Source of the DNA: Bacteroidales bacterium
GTDB taxonomy: Bacteria > Bacteroidota > Bacteroidia > Bacteroidales > UBA932
Assembly (NCBI GenBank): GCA_016285455.1
Contig: JAEEQS010000001.1
Span: 186,001-250,000, forward strand
Reading direction: 5' to 3'
Length of the DNA: 64,000 bases
Each line of letters opens with the position of its first letter. Position 1 is the stretch's first letter. The translations under genes and the position numbers were made by a program. The notes below the pieces were generated by a model. That model made no database searches. It was given only the letters and a program-made list of their open reading frames with translations, and was not told the origin of the DNA. Below are positions 36,282 to 44,980 of the stretch, in pieces.

Positions 36282-37101
36282 GTGGCTGATGGCTGCATTT
36301 CTGCTGCTTGCGGTGAGCGGAGCATATGGCCAGAAGCTTGCCCAAATACACAAGCTGTGGAAGGATGCGGATGCCAATGTTTCCGGACGCCACCGCAGCA
36401 AGGTATTTGTTTACGTTCCGGACGGTGCAAAGGAGAATTGTCCGGCAGTAGTCATTATGCCTGGTGGAAGCTACACATACCTGGGAATCAAGGGAGAAGG
36501 TCATTTTGTGGCCAAATGGTTTGCTGAAAGGGGCTTTGTGGCTGTGGTGCTGCGCTACAGGATGGGCTTCTACGGAGCAAGATATCCTCAGCAGCTGGAA
36601 GATTACCGCCTGGCTATGGATTATCTTAAAGACAGCTGCAGGCGCTTTGGAATAGATACCAGCAGGATAGGGGCCGTAGGCTTTTCCGCCGGAGGCCATC
36701 TGGCTGGCTGCGCCGCTATGGAAGACAATCCTCATTACAGGGCAGATTTTGTGGCAATGATTTATCCAGTCATCACAATGAGGGATCCACACGTTCACAA
36801 GCCATCCAGAAAACATCTTCTCAGGGGAGACCAGTCTCTGATTTCAAAACTCTCTCTGGAAGAGAATGTTACAAGGGATTTTCCGCCTGTTTTCCTGCTT
36901 CATTGCGAAGATGATCCTGTTGTTGATCCTGCGGCTTCCCATACTTTTGCTTCCGAATTAGAGAAATTAGGCGTATCTTGCCACATAGAATTCCATTCCA
37001 AGGGCGGGCACGGCTTCGGCATTTATCCAAGGAAAAAGTCAGGAGCATTGAATTGGCAGGAAAGATTTGTGGAATGGCTGGAAAAATCAGTATTCAAATA
37101 A
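36241..37101 (+). CDS. Secreted alpha/beta-hydrolase (esterase)
   Basis: 286 residues from ATG 36241, chosen because an ATG at 36208 would overlap the MMPL gene by 74 bp; the overlap here is 41 bp. A signal segment with a hydrophobic core MAAFLLLAVSGAYG follows FKWL. The hydrolase domain shows PAVVIMPGGSYTY (oxyanion HGG-like), nucleophile GFSAGGH, acid EDDPVVD and base GGHGFG. It is a BD-FAE/esterase-like enzyme and may remove or swap an acyl group on the exported lipid, or be a carbohydrate esterase. The next gene starts 10 bp later. Confidence 0.82.
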   Translation: MTLIFTGLKKIWFKWLMAAFLLLAVSGAYGQKLAQIHKLWKDADANVSGRHRSKVFVYVPDGAKENCPAVVIMPGGSYTYLGIKGEGHFVAKWFAERGFVAVVLRYRMGFYGARYPQQLEDYRLAMDYLKDSCRRFGIDTSRIGAVGFSAGGHLAGCAAMEDNPHYRADFVAMIYPVITMRDPHVHKPSRKHLLRGDQSLISKLSLEENVTRDFPPVFLLHCEDDPVVDPAASHTFASELEKLGVSCHIEFHSKGGHGFGIYPRKKSGALNWQERFVEWLEKSVFK

Positions 37102-37110
37102 GCTAAAGAC

Positions 37111-38262
37111 ATGAACAAGAAAACCCCGAGAGACATCTCTTCCATTTGGGATGATATCCGCCCTTTCAGAGACGATGAGATTCCCGACGCAATGCACCGC
37201 ATCGCTGAGGACAAGGATTTTCCAAAAGTCATAGAATATCTTTACGGACCGGATTGCATAGAGGAGAAAATCAAGGAATTCTCCGCCTACAAGAGCGTTT
37301 ATGAATTCCAGTCCAAGTTTATGTCAGAGGCAATCAAGACCATTGCCCGCAAGACCACAACCGGCTTTACATTCGACGGCTTCAAAAATCTGGAAAAGGG
37401 AAAGGGATATCTCTTTGTGTCTAACCACAGAGACATTCTTCTGGATGCCGCGCTTTTGCAGATAGCCCTTTACGACGAGGGCCTGGACTGCTCAGAAATC
37501 ACCTTTGGAGACAACCTTATGCAGCCAGGCATTGTTACGGACCTGGGCAAGAGCAACCGTATGTTCAAGGTCATAAGAAGGGGAACTTCAAAGGATTTCT
37601 TCAAGACATCTCTCCATCTTTCCAGCTACATCAGATACGTGCTTACGGAAAGGAACACTTCCGTTTGGATTGCCCAGCGTAATGGCCGTACAAAAGACGG
37701 AGACGACAAGACAAGCCAGACCGTTCTTAAGATGTTCTCTCTTTCCGGAGACAGGAACATCGGCACCAACTTCTCCGCCCTGAATATAGTTCCTATGGCA
37801 ATTTCCTACGAGTGGGAGACCTGCATTACCCAGAAAGTAAGGGAACTGTACTTGTCTCAAGAGCATCCTTACATCAAGGAGAAAGGGGAGGATTTCCGCA
37901 GCATAATGGAAGGAATCCTTTCTCCAAAGGGCAAGGTTCACATTCAGATTTGCGAGCCTATTTCTGCAGAAGAACTTCTGGCGGCCGGCTCATTGGACCG
38001 CAACGAGGCTCTCTCCTACATAGCCTCCGTAATAGACAACAGGATTTACAACGGCTACAAGCTATTCAGCACCAACTACATAGCTTATGATATGCTGTAT
38101 AACACCTTCCGGTTTACAGACAAGTACACCAAGGAGGAATACAAGCATTTTGCAGACGTGATGCACGCCACGCTTTCAAGATGGAAAGAAAGCATCCTTC
38201 CGCTTATGAACCTTTACCTGAAGGTTTACAGCAATCCGGTAGTCAACAAGCTGTCTTTGTAA
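37111..38262 (+). CDS. Glycerophosphate/lysophosphatidate-type acyltransferase
   Basis: 383 residues with a PlsB/PlsC-like acyltransferase domain: YLFVSNHRDILLDAALL (the NHxxxxD-like motif, here NHRDILLD), FKVIRRGTS, WIAQRNGRTKDG in place of the classical EGTR, and IVPMAISYEWE. No clear TM helix. Likely transfers an acyl chain to a glycerol- or sugar-phosphate. Last gene of the 25-38 kb run; it may belong to that operon or to general phospholipid synthesis. Ends 3 bp before the convergent DJ-1 gene. Confidence 0.8.
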   Translation: MNKKTPRDISSIWDDIRPFRDDEIPDAMHRIAEDKDFPKVIEYLYGPDCIEEKIKEFSAYKSVYEFQSKFMSEAIKTIARKTTTGFTFDGFKNLEKGKGYLFVSNHRDILLDAALLQIALYDEGLDCSEITFGDNLMQPGIVTDLGKSNRMFKVIRRGTSKDFFKTSLHLSSYIRYVLTERNTSVWIAQRNGRTKDGDDKTSQTVLKMFSLSGDRNIGTNFSALNIVPMAISYEWETCITQKVRELYLSQEHPYIKEKGEDFRSIMEGILSPKGKVHIQICEPISAEELLAAGSLDRNEALSYIASVIDNRIYNGYKLFSTNYIAYDMLYNTFRFTDKYTKEEYKHFADVMHATLSRWKESILPLMNLYLKVYSNPVVNKLSL

Positions 38263-38265
38263 GAA

Positions 38266-38832
38266 TCAGCGGATTTCCATTTTTCTTTTAACCTCGGCGA
38301 TGACAGCATCGCCAACCAGAGCCTTTGCGCACTCGAAGGCGAATTCAATGCATACTCCGGCGCCGCGTCCAGTAACAAGAAGGCCGTCTGTCTCGGTCTT
38401 TTCAGAAGACAGGGCGTATGATTTTGAAACGATATCTCTGACTGATGTGTGGCAGGTGGCTTTTTTGCCCGTCATAATGCTGAAAGCGGCCAGAGCAGAC
38501 GGGGCTCCGCAAATTGCGGCAACCAGCTTTCCTTTCTTCTCGAATTCCTTCAGCAACGCTCCGACAAGACTGTTTTCCGCCAGATTCCTGTAACCAGGGA
38601 ATCCGCCCGGAAGAATAACCATATCTCCTTGAAGGACAATTCTATCCACATCCTTTTCATCGCTGAGGAAAGAGTCCGCCTTAAGGAAAACATTGTGGGA
38701 AGACGGCACTAAAAGATCATTGCCCAATGATACTTTTTCCACCTCTACTCCGCACCTTTCCAGCACGTCTATAGGGGCTGTGGCTTCCAGCAGCTCAAAC
38801 CCCGGAGCCAAAAGCAAAAAAACTTTCTTCAT
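38266..38832 (-). CDS. DJ-1/PfpI-family protein (YajL-like)
   Basis: 188 residues, one DJ-1/PfpI domain. VFLLLAPGFELLEA with the conserved Glu, MVILPGGFPGYRNL, VAAICGAPSAL with the nucleophilic Cys elbow, and GAGVCIEFAFE near the end. YajL/DJ-1 proteins act in oxidative-stress protection and as proposed glyoxalases or deglycases. The -7 element TAACTTTG is the complement of 38840-38847, 8 bp from the start, again a very short leader. Confidence 0.9.
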   Translation of the reverse strand: MKKVFLLLAPGFELLEATAPIDVLERCGVEVEKVSLGNDLLVPSSHNVFLKADSFLSDEKDVDRIVLQGDMVILPGGFPGYRNLAENSLVGALLKEFEKKGKLVAAICGAPSALAAFSIMTGKKATCHTSVRDIVSKSYALSSEKTETDGLLVTGRGAGVCIEFAFECAKALVGDAVIAEVKRKMEIR

Positions 38833-38926
38833 AATGTCACAAAGTTAGTTTTTATTCGTCTAAGAAGTAGTATATTTATATCGCAGAAATTATTATTCAA
38901 AAACAAATATTAAAACAATCTCATTT

Positions 38927-41900
38927 ATGAATCATTTTTCCAAAAGAATCTTTTCGGCAGCCGCAGCGGCTTTGCTTCTGATTGCATCTGCCGGTGTTTC
39001 CAGCGCCCAGCAGGAAGCCAGATGGCTCCGCAATCCTGCAATTTCCCCAGACGGAACCCAGATAGTCTTCGGGTATATGGGCAATCTCTACAAAGTTTCT
39101 TCTGAAGGCGGCCAGGCAACTGCAATCACCAGCGGAGACAATTACTGCGGCTATCCCGTTTGGAGCCGCGACGGCAAGAAGATTGCCTATGCTTCAGATA
39201 TCTATGGCAATTTTGACGTGTTTGTTATGCCCGCAGGCGGCGGAGTTCCTACCCGTCTGACATATAACTCCACCCCAGACTACCCGTTCGACTTTACCCC
39301 GGACGGGAAATACGTGCTTTTCGGAAGCGGAAGAATAGCTCCGGCTGAGAGCATGCGTTTCCCTTCCTCAATGTTCAAGATCCTCTACAAAATTCCTGTA
39401 GGCGGCGGAAGGCCGATTCTGGTGACCGCAGCAGGCGCAGACGAGGCCAACTTTAACGCAGACGGAAGCCAGATCGTATTCCAGGACAAAAAGGGCTACG
39501 AGGATCCTTGGAGAAAGCATCATACATCTTCAGTAACCAGAGACATCTGGGTTTATGACCTGAAAGCCAATACGTATACCAAAGTCAGCACATACGAGGG
39601 CGAGAACCTCAAGCCGGTATTCAGCCCAGACGGAAAGAGCGTATACTACATCTCCGAAATGAAGCTCAACAAGGCAAATAACGCTCTGAACCTTTTCAAG
39701 CAAGATCTTTCATCGGGGACAAAGACTCAGCTCACCGATTTCAAGGACTTTCCTGTAAGAGAGGTGAGCATTGCCAAGAACGGCACTATCTCCTTCGTAT
39801 GGAAGGGTGACATCTACACGATAAAGGAAGGCCAGAAGCCGAAGAAACTCAACATCTACGTGGCTGACAACGCCGGCTACCAGAAGATCAAGAACTTGGA
39901 TATCAAGAACGCCACTGAGATGAGCGTGAGCCCGACCGGCAAGGAAATAGCTCTGATCAACCGCGGAGAACTCTTTGTTGTTGGCGTGAACGACGGCCGC
40001 ACCAAGAGAATCACCAACACTCCTTATCAAGAGAGGATGATTACCTGGGATCCGGATGGAAAGGCCATCTACTATTCCGCTGAGGTTGACGGCAACTGGA
40101 ACATTATGAAGGCCACTCTGAAAGACACCACAGAGAAGTACTTCTACGCTTCCACCCTTGTGAATATCAGCAAGGTAGTTGCCGACGGCAAAGACAACTT
40201 CATGCCAGACGTTTCTCCAGACGGCAAGAAGCTGGCTTACATCAGCGAGCGCAACACCCTGAAAGTTATGGACTTGAAGAGCAAGAAGACCGTTACCGTT
40301 CTTCCTAAGGGGCACAACCATTCTTATCGCGATGGAGACTGGGGATTCGAGTGGTCTCCTGACAGCAAGTGGCTGCTGGTTGATGACCAGAAGAATATGA
40401 TGAGAGGCGGTGCCACTGCCCTTATCAGCGCAGAAGGCGGCGAGATCCGCTACCCGGTAAACAGCGCTTACGGAGAGAGAATGGCCAAGTTCGGATTCGG
40501 CGGACAGGCAATGACTTACATCGGCGGCGGCGGAAATCGCGGTGGTGGCGGAGTGAAGGCTGCTTTCTTTGACAAGGAGTCTTATGACAAGTTTATGCTC
40601 TCAAAGGATGACTTTGAGCTTCTGGAAGAAAAGGAAAAAGGCGAGAAGAAACCGGACGTGAAGCCGGGTGAAAAGCCTGGCAAGCCAGACGGAAAGCCTG
40701 GTGATAAACCAGGTCCAGGGGGTCCTAAGAAGCCTGAGAAAAAAGAGGTTAAGCCAATCGTTTTCGACGACTTTGACCTGATTGAAACCCGCATAGCAGA
40801 TATCCGTACAGACGGCTCTCCAATGGCTTATTTCCTTACCAAGGACGGAAAGAAGATGTACTATGCAAAGAACGGAGAGAAGGGAATGGAACTCTGGAGC
40901 ACCGATACCCGCAGCCGTGAAAGCAAGAAAGTTGGCCAGGGTTCAGTTGGCGGAATGCTTTCTGCAGCTGAGCTCAGCGCAGACGAGAAGAGCATTTTTG
41001 CCCTCAGAAACGGCTCTCCTGTGAAGATTGACCTTATGAGCGGTATGGCTAAGCCAATTATGATTGCAGGCAAGATGGAGCTTGACGCCGCTGGCGAGCG
41101 TGCCTATATGTTCGACCATATGTGGCTCCAGGTTACCAAAAAGTTCTACGATCCAACTATCCACGGAATCAACTGGAAGATGTATCACGATGAATATGCA
41201 AAGTTCCTCCCTTACATCAACAACAACTATGATTTCCAGGTTCTTCTGAGCGAGCTTCTGGGCGAATTGAACGCTTCCCACACCGGAGGCCGCTACTATT
41301 CTAACAGGGTTCTTACCGGAGGTGACGTTACAGCCAACTTCGGAATGATCTTCGACGAGACCTACACCGGCGAGGGCATCAAGGTTTCAGCCATCATCCC
41401 TGGCGGTCCAGCAGACAAGCTTTCCAACAAGATCCGCCCTGGCGACATCATCACCGCCATCAACGGTGAAAACATTCCTGCATCGGAGAACTACTACAAA
41501 TATCTCAACAACATTGCCAACGCCAACACCGTGGTAACCGTAAAATCCACTGCAGGCAATACTTTCAGCCAGACTCTCCGCCCTGTTGCAGAGAGTAGTC
41601 TAGCCCACCTGATTTACGAGTGGTGGGTAAGAAGATGCGAGGAAATGGTTGACAAGCTTTCCGGCGGCAAGATCGGCTATGTTCACGTTGAGGGAATGAA
41701 CCAGCAAAGCTATCAGGTTATCTACAACCGCCTTATGGGCAAGCATGTGAAGAAACAGGCCGTTATCGTTGACACCAGATTCAACGGAGGCGGATGGCTC
41801 CACGACGAGCTTGTTACCTTGCTCGGCGCCAAGACCTATATGCGCTACGCTCCTCAGGGAGACCTTCTGGATGATGGCGAGCCTCTTGGCAGATGGCAGA

Positions 41901-42223
41901 AGCCAAGCGCAGTCCTTACCTGCGAGGGCAACTACTCAGACGCCTTCATGTTCCCGTTCGTTTACCAGCAGAACGGCATCGGCAAGGTTTACGGAATGCC
42001 AGTTCCTGGCACCGGCACGGCAGTATGGTGGGAGACTCAGATAGATCCTACCATTGTCTTCGGCATCCCGATGATTGGCTCTATGGGCACAGACGGCAAG
42101 GTTACCGAGAACAAGCAGTTTGAGCCTGACGTAAGGGTTGAACTTCCTTACAACGACTTCCTTGCTGGAAAAGACCCTCAACTCGAAGCAGCAGTAAAGG
42201 GCCTCCTGAAAGAAATCAAGTAA
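38927..42223 (+). CDS. Tricorn-like S41 peptidase with WD40/TolB-like propeller
   Basis: 1098 residues with a signal peptide (cleaved after VSSAQ). The first 560 residues are propeller blades of the WSRDGKKIAYASD / SPDGKKLAYISE type. Residues about 573-608 are a low-complexity linker of Lys, Pro and Gly (KPGEKPGKPDGKPGDKPG), absent from usual tricorn proteins. After a second propeller-like region come a helical core with ELNASHTGG, a PDZ domain (GPADKLSNKIRPGDIITAIN) and the S41 domain with DTRFNGGGW and EGNYSDAFMFP, whose Ser is the likely nucleophile. Periplasmic peptidase, probably cutting peptides made by other proteases. A strong terminator follows. Confidence 0.9.
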   Translation: MNHFSKRIFSAAAAALLLIASAGVSSAQQEARWLRNPAISPDGTQIVFGYMGNLYKVSSEGGQATAITSGDNYCGYPVWSRDGKKIAYASDIYGNFDVFVMPAGGGVPTRLTYNSTPDYPFDFTPDGKYVLFGSGRIAPAESMRFPSSMFKILYKIPVGGGRPILVTAAGADEANFNADGSQIVFQDKKGYEDPWRKHHTSSVTRDIWVYDLKANTYTKVSTYEGENLKPVFSPDGKSVYYISEMKLNKANNALNLFKQDLSSGTKTQLTDFKDFPVREVSIAKNGTISFVWKGDIYTIKEGQKPKKLNIYVADNAGYQKIKNLDIKNATEMSVSPTGKEIALINRGELFVVGVNDGRTKRITNTPYQERMITWDPDGKAIYYSAEVDGNWNIMKATLKDTTEKYFYASTLVNISKVVADGKDNFMPDVSPDGKKLAYISERNTLKVMDLKSKKTVTVLPKGHNHSYRDGDWGFEWSPDSKWLLVDDQKNMMRGGATALISAEGGEIRYPVNSAYGERMAKFGFGGQAMTYIGGGGNRGGGGVKAAFFDKESYDKFMLSKDDFELLEEKEKGEKKPDVKPGEKPGKPDGKPGDKPGPGGPKKPEKKEVKPIVFDDFDLIETRIADIRTDGSPMAYFLTKDGKKMYYAKNGEKGMELWSTDTRSRESKKVGQGSVGGMLSAAELSADEKSIFALRNGSPVKIDLMSGMAKPIMIAGKMELDAAGERAYMFDHMWLQVTKKFYDPTIHGINWKMYHDEYAKFLPYINNNYDFQVLLSELLGELNASHTGGRYYSNRVLTGGDVTANFGMIFDETYTGEGIKVSAIIPGGPADKLSNKIRPGDIITAINGENIPASENYYKYLNNIANANTVVTVKSTAGNTFSQTLRPVAESSLAHLIYEWWVRRCEEMVDKLSGGKIGYVHVEGMNQQSYQVIYNRLMGKHVKKQAVIVDTRFNGGGWLHDELVTLLGAKTYMRYAPQGDLLDDGEPLGRWQKPSAVLTCEGNYSDAFMFPFVYQQNGIGKVYGMPVPGTGTAVWWETQIDPTIVFGIPMIGSMGTDGKVTENKQFEPDVRVELPYNDFLAGKDPQLEAAVKGLLKEIK

Positions 42224-42252
42224 AACTCTGATAACCCAGGCAACTGAAAAAG

Positions 42253-42288
42253 AACTCCCGACTTCTTATTGAGGTCGGGAGTTTTTTG
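42253..42288 (+). terminator. Rho-independent terminator of the tricorn-like gene
   Basis: AACTCCCGAC pairs perfectly with GTCGGGAGTT (10 bp, 42253-42262 with 42274-42283), with an 11-nt loop and a run of six T from 42282. It ends about at the -7 element of rmuC. Confidence 0.9.
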
Positions 42289-42296
42289 TAAATTTG
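42289..42296 (+). promoter_or_regulatory. Bacteroidota -7 element (TAAATTTG) of rmuC
   Basis: TAAATTTG lies 15 bp before ATG 42312 and directly after the terminator, so the -33 region sits inside the terminator hairpin. Confidence 0.55.
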
Positions 42297-42311
42297 GAAA
42301 AATTTGAAAAT

Positions 42312-43583
42312 ATGCCAGAGGTTTTGATTTATGTGGTTTTTGCGCTGTTGGTTGTGGCGCTTGTGGTGCTGTTCATCCTTTCTGCAAAGCAGGGGAGGAT
42401 GATCAGGTCTTTGAAAGAGGATAATCAGGGCTTTATGAAGGATCTTTCTCAGAATCTGAAAGAGTATCACAAGGAAAACAAGGATGATTACGAGAGGGCC
42501 CAGACATCGCAGAGAGAAGAGATATCGGAGAGGATAAAGGATATGCGGGAGAGCCAGAAAGACCAGATAGAGAGCCTCAAAACGATGCAGGAACAAAGGC
42601 TCAAGTCTATGGAGGAAAGCCAGAAGGAAAGGCTGTCGTCTATGGAAAAACAGCAGCAGAACTTGATGCAGACTACGGAAAAGAGCCTGGACAAGATGAG
42701 GGACACCGTGGAGGAGAAGCTGGAGAAGACACTCAACGACAGAATCAGCAAGAGCTTTGAGACAGTGGGGCTTCAGCTGGACAACGTGAAGAATGGCCTG
42801 GCCGAGATGAGAGACCTGGCAAAGGATGTAGGAGGTTTGAAGAAGGTACTTTCTAATGTGAAGATGAGGGGAGGGCTAGGAGAAGTACAGCTGCAGATGC
42901 TTCTGGAACAGTATCTTGCGCCAGGGCAGTATGTAGCCAACGCCCATACCGGAGAAGACAAGAACGCTGTGGTGGAGTTTGCCGTGCGTTTTCCCGGCCA
43001 GGACGGGAATCCGATACTTCTGCCTATAGACTCCAAGTTCCCTAAGGACAGGTATGACGCTTTGCTGGAGGCGTATGAGTCTGCAGACAAGGAAGCAATG
43101 GAGAATGCCCGCAGAGATTTTTGCTCAGCTATCAAGAACGAAGCCAAGAATATCTCCAAGTACATCAACGTGCCTGAAACCACGCCGTTTGCAATTATGT
43201 TCCTGCCTTTTGAAGGGCTTTATGCTGAGGTGGCAAGAGACAACAATCTGCTGGAAAGCCTGCAGAAGGAGTTCAGCGTAACGGTGGCAGGACCTACAAA
43301 CTTGTCCGCGATTCTTACCAGTTTCCAGATGGGATTCAGGACATTGGCAATCCAGAAGAAAGGCAGCGATGTATGGAAAGTCCTGGGAGAAGTCAAGACT
43401 GAGTTCGGCAAGTTCGGCGATATGCTGGAGAAGGCTAAAGGCAAGATAGCCGGAGGACTTGAGGATATGGACAAGCTCATAACCACCAGAACCAATGTAA
43501 TAAACCGCAAACTCAGAGACGTGGAAGCCGATGTAACCTCCATAGACACCGATTCTCCGAACAGGCAGCTTGAAGAAGAGTAA
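42312..43583 (+). CDS. rmuC: RmuC-family DNA recombination protein
   Basis: 423 residues from ATG 42312; a TTG six codons upstream falls inside the promoter. One N-terminal TM helix (about 4-24, LIYVVFALLVVALVVLFIL), then a long coiled coil (about 30-150) with Lys/Glu/Gln-rich heptads and SQKERLSSMEK-type repeats, then the RmuC nuclease-like domain (about 170-390) with GGLGEVQLQMLLEQYL, LPIDSKFPKDRY and PFAIMFLPFEGLYAE. RmuC limits rearrangement at inverted repeats in E. coli; the domain resembles PD-(D/E)xK nucleases. The upstream terminator makes it an independent transcript. Confidence 0.93.
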   Translation: MPEVLIYVVFALLVVALVVLFILSAKQGRMIRSLKEDNQGFMKDLSQNLKEYHKENKDDYERAQTSQREEISERIKDMRESQKDQIESLKTMQEQRLKSMEESQKERLSSMEKQQQNLMQTTEKSLDKMRDTVEEKLEKTLNDRISKSFETVGLQLDNVKNGLAEMRDLAKDVGGLKKVLSNVKMRGGLGEVQLQMLLEQYLAPGQYVANAHTGEDKNAVVEFAVRFPGQDGNPILLPIDSKFPKDRYDALLEAYESADKEAMENARRDFCSAIKNEAKNISKYINVPETTPFAIMFLPFEGLYAEVARDNNLLESLQKEFSVTVAGPTNLSAILTSFQMGFRTLAIQKKGSDVWKVLGEVKTEFGKFGDMLEKAKGKIAGGLEDMDKLITTRTNVINRKLRDVEADVTSIDTDSPNRQLEEE

Positions 43584-43595
43584 TCATCTTTTATT

Positions 43596-43603
43596 ATCTT
43601 TGC
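43596..43603 (+). promoter_or_regulatory. Bacteroidota -7 element (TATCTTTG)
   Basis: TATCTTTG starts 13 bp after the rmuC stop and 24 bp before the AMP nucleosidase ATG. No well-spaced TTTG -33 element was seen. Confidence 0.55.
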
Positions 43604-43627
43604 GAGTAACCGAAAACACTTTTAGTT

Positions 43628-44440
43628 ATGGAACAGAAAAACGCGCTAGCCCATCCCGATGCCAGAGTGATGAAAGAAAACATTGCAAGAAACTGGCTTC
43701 CAAGATATACCAAGAGAAAACTGGAAGATTTTTCAGACTGCATTCTTCTGACAAACTTCGGCAACTACGTGAATATGTTTGCCGAGAAGTTCGGAGTTGA
43801 GGTAGTGGGAAAAGACGGCAATATGCCTAATGCCAGCGCTGAGGGTATAACCATTATAAACTTTGGTATGGGAAGCCCGAACGCGGCCACCATAATGGAC
43901 CTTCTGGGCGTGATTCATCCTAGGGCCTGCCTTTTCTTGGGCAAGTGTGGCGGAATTGACAAGCATACCAAAATAGGGGACCTGGTTCTTCCTTTGGCCG
44001 CCATCAGGGGAGAGGGAACTTCAGATGACTATTACCCTCTTATTGTTCCGGCTCTTCCTGCATTTATGCTTCAGCGAGCTATTTCCTCAGCCATCCGAGA
44101 CCACGGCAAGGACTATTGGACAGGAACGGTATTCACCACCAACAGAAGGCTTTGGGAGCACGACGAGCATTTCAAGACATTGCTTTCTACCACAAGGGCA
44201 ATGTGCGTGGATATGGAAACAGCCACTCTGTTTATCTGCGGATTCGCCAATCATATTCCTACGGGAGCCCTGCTTCTGGTTTCAGACCAGCCTATGATTC
44301 CTGAAGGCATAAAGACTGAGGCTAGCGACCAGATTGTTACCCGCAATTATGTGGAGGATCATCTTCAGATGGGTATAGACTCTCTCCGTATGATTATAGA
44401 AGAGAAGAAGACCGTAAAGCACCTGAAATACGACTGGTAA
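43628..44440 (+). CDS. AMP nucleosidase (phosphorylase-fold)
   Basis: 270 residues with the nucleoside phosphorylase fold. It would split AMP to adenine and ribose-5-phosphate, regulating the adenylate pool. Features: IINFGMGSPNAATIMDLL, ACLFLGKCGGIDKHTKIGD, GEGTSDDYYP, and the Met-Glu site CVDMETATLF. It lacks the N-terminal regulatory domain of E. coli Amn (about 480 residues), as do the short Bacteroidota enzymes of this length, so control by ATP may differ. The Nudix gene follows after 4 bp, a likely nucleotide-sanitation pair. Confidence 0.9.
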   Translation: MEQKNALAHPDARVMKENIARNWLPRYTKRKLEDFSDCILLTNFGNYVNMFAEKFGVEVVGKDGNMPNASAEGITIINFGMGSPNAATIMDLLGVIHPRACLFLGKCGGIDKHTKIGDLVLPLAAIRGEGTSDDYYPLIVPALPAFMLQRAISSAIRDHGKDYWTGTVFTTNRRLWEHDEHFKTLLSTTRAMCVDMETATLFICGFANHIPTGALLLVSDQPMIPEGIKTEASDQIVTRNYVEDHLQMGIDSLRMIIEEKKTVKHLKYDW

Positions 44441-44444
44441 TCAG

Positions 44445-44822
44445 ATGAAAAGCATAGAAGTTGTAGCGGCCGTCATAGTCAGGGACGGCCGTATTTTTGC
44501 CACTCAGAGGGGCTACGGAGATTTCAAGGATTTCTGGGAATTCCCCGGCGGAAAGATTGAACCCGGAGAAAAAGCGGAAGATGCCCTTATTCGTGAAATC
44601 AAAGAAGAACTTGATGCGGACATTACAGTTGACTCCTTCCTCCAGACAATAGAATATGATTACCCCAAGTTCCATCTGATTCTGCACTGCTATCTATGCA
44701 GCCTGAAAAACAACACCCTGCATCTTTTGGAGCACGAATCCGCCAAATGGCTCTCCCCCAGCGAACTGGACTCAGTTAACTGGCTACCCGCAGACCTGTC
44801 CGTCATTCAGAAACTTAAATAA
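44445..44822 (+). CDS. MutT-like Nudix hydrolase
   Basis: 125 residues, a single Nudix domain. The Nudix box reads GGKIEPGEKAEDALIREIKE followed by E-L, and the N-terminus EVVAAVIVRDGRIFATQRG resembles MutT/NudG-type enzymes that clean 8-oxo-dGTP or methylated dCTP from the pool. Substrate is inferred. Shares a transcript with the AMP nucleosidase gene. Confidence 0.9.
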   Translation: MKSIEVVAAVIVRDGRIFATQRGYGDFKDFWEFPGGKIEPGEKAEDALIREIKEELDADITVDSFLQTIEYDYPKFHLILHCYLCSLKNNTLHLLEHESAKWLSPSELDSVNWLPADLSVIQKLK

Positions 44823-44980
44823 TAGAAGTTTCAATATTGCTATATTTCAGATATTGTTAACTATGGTTTACAAAAAATACCGATATTTGTAAATAACGCT
44901 TTATGAAATTGCATAATTCATATCATTGTTCGATCAGATTATTTACGCAGTTTTTGCAATAGACTAAAATATTTTTTGTT
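44823..44980. other. AT-rich intergenic region with an 8-bp inverted repeat
   Basis: 158 bp, AT-rich, no ORF. TTTACAAA (44867-44874) and TTTGTAAA (44886-44893) are perfect inverted repeats with an 11-bp spacer; the arms could pair as a hairpin or be a regulator site for the downstream secreted-protein gene. No T-run follows, so a terminator is unlikely. Confidence 0.4.

Noticed and set aside
35760-36401. 213-codon minus-strand frame over the MMPL gene end
   Set aside because: It lies wholly opposite coding sequence and has no domain or start signal.
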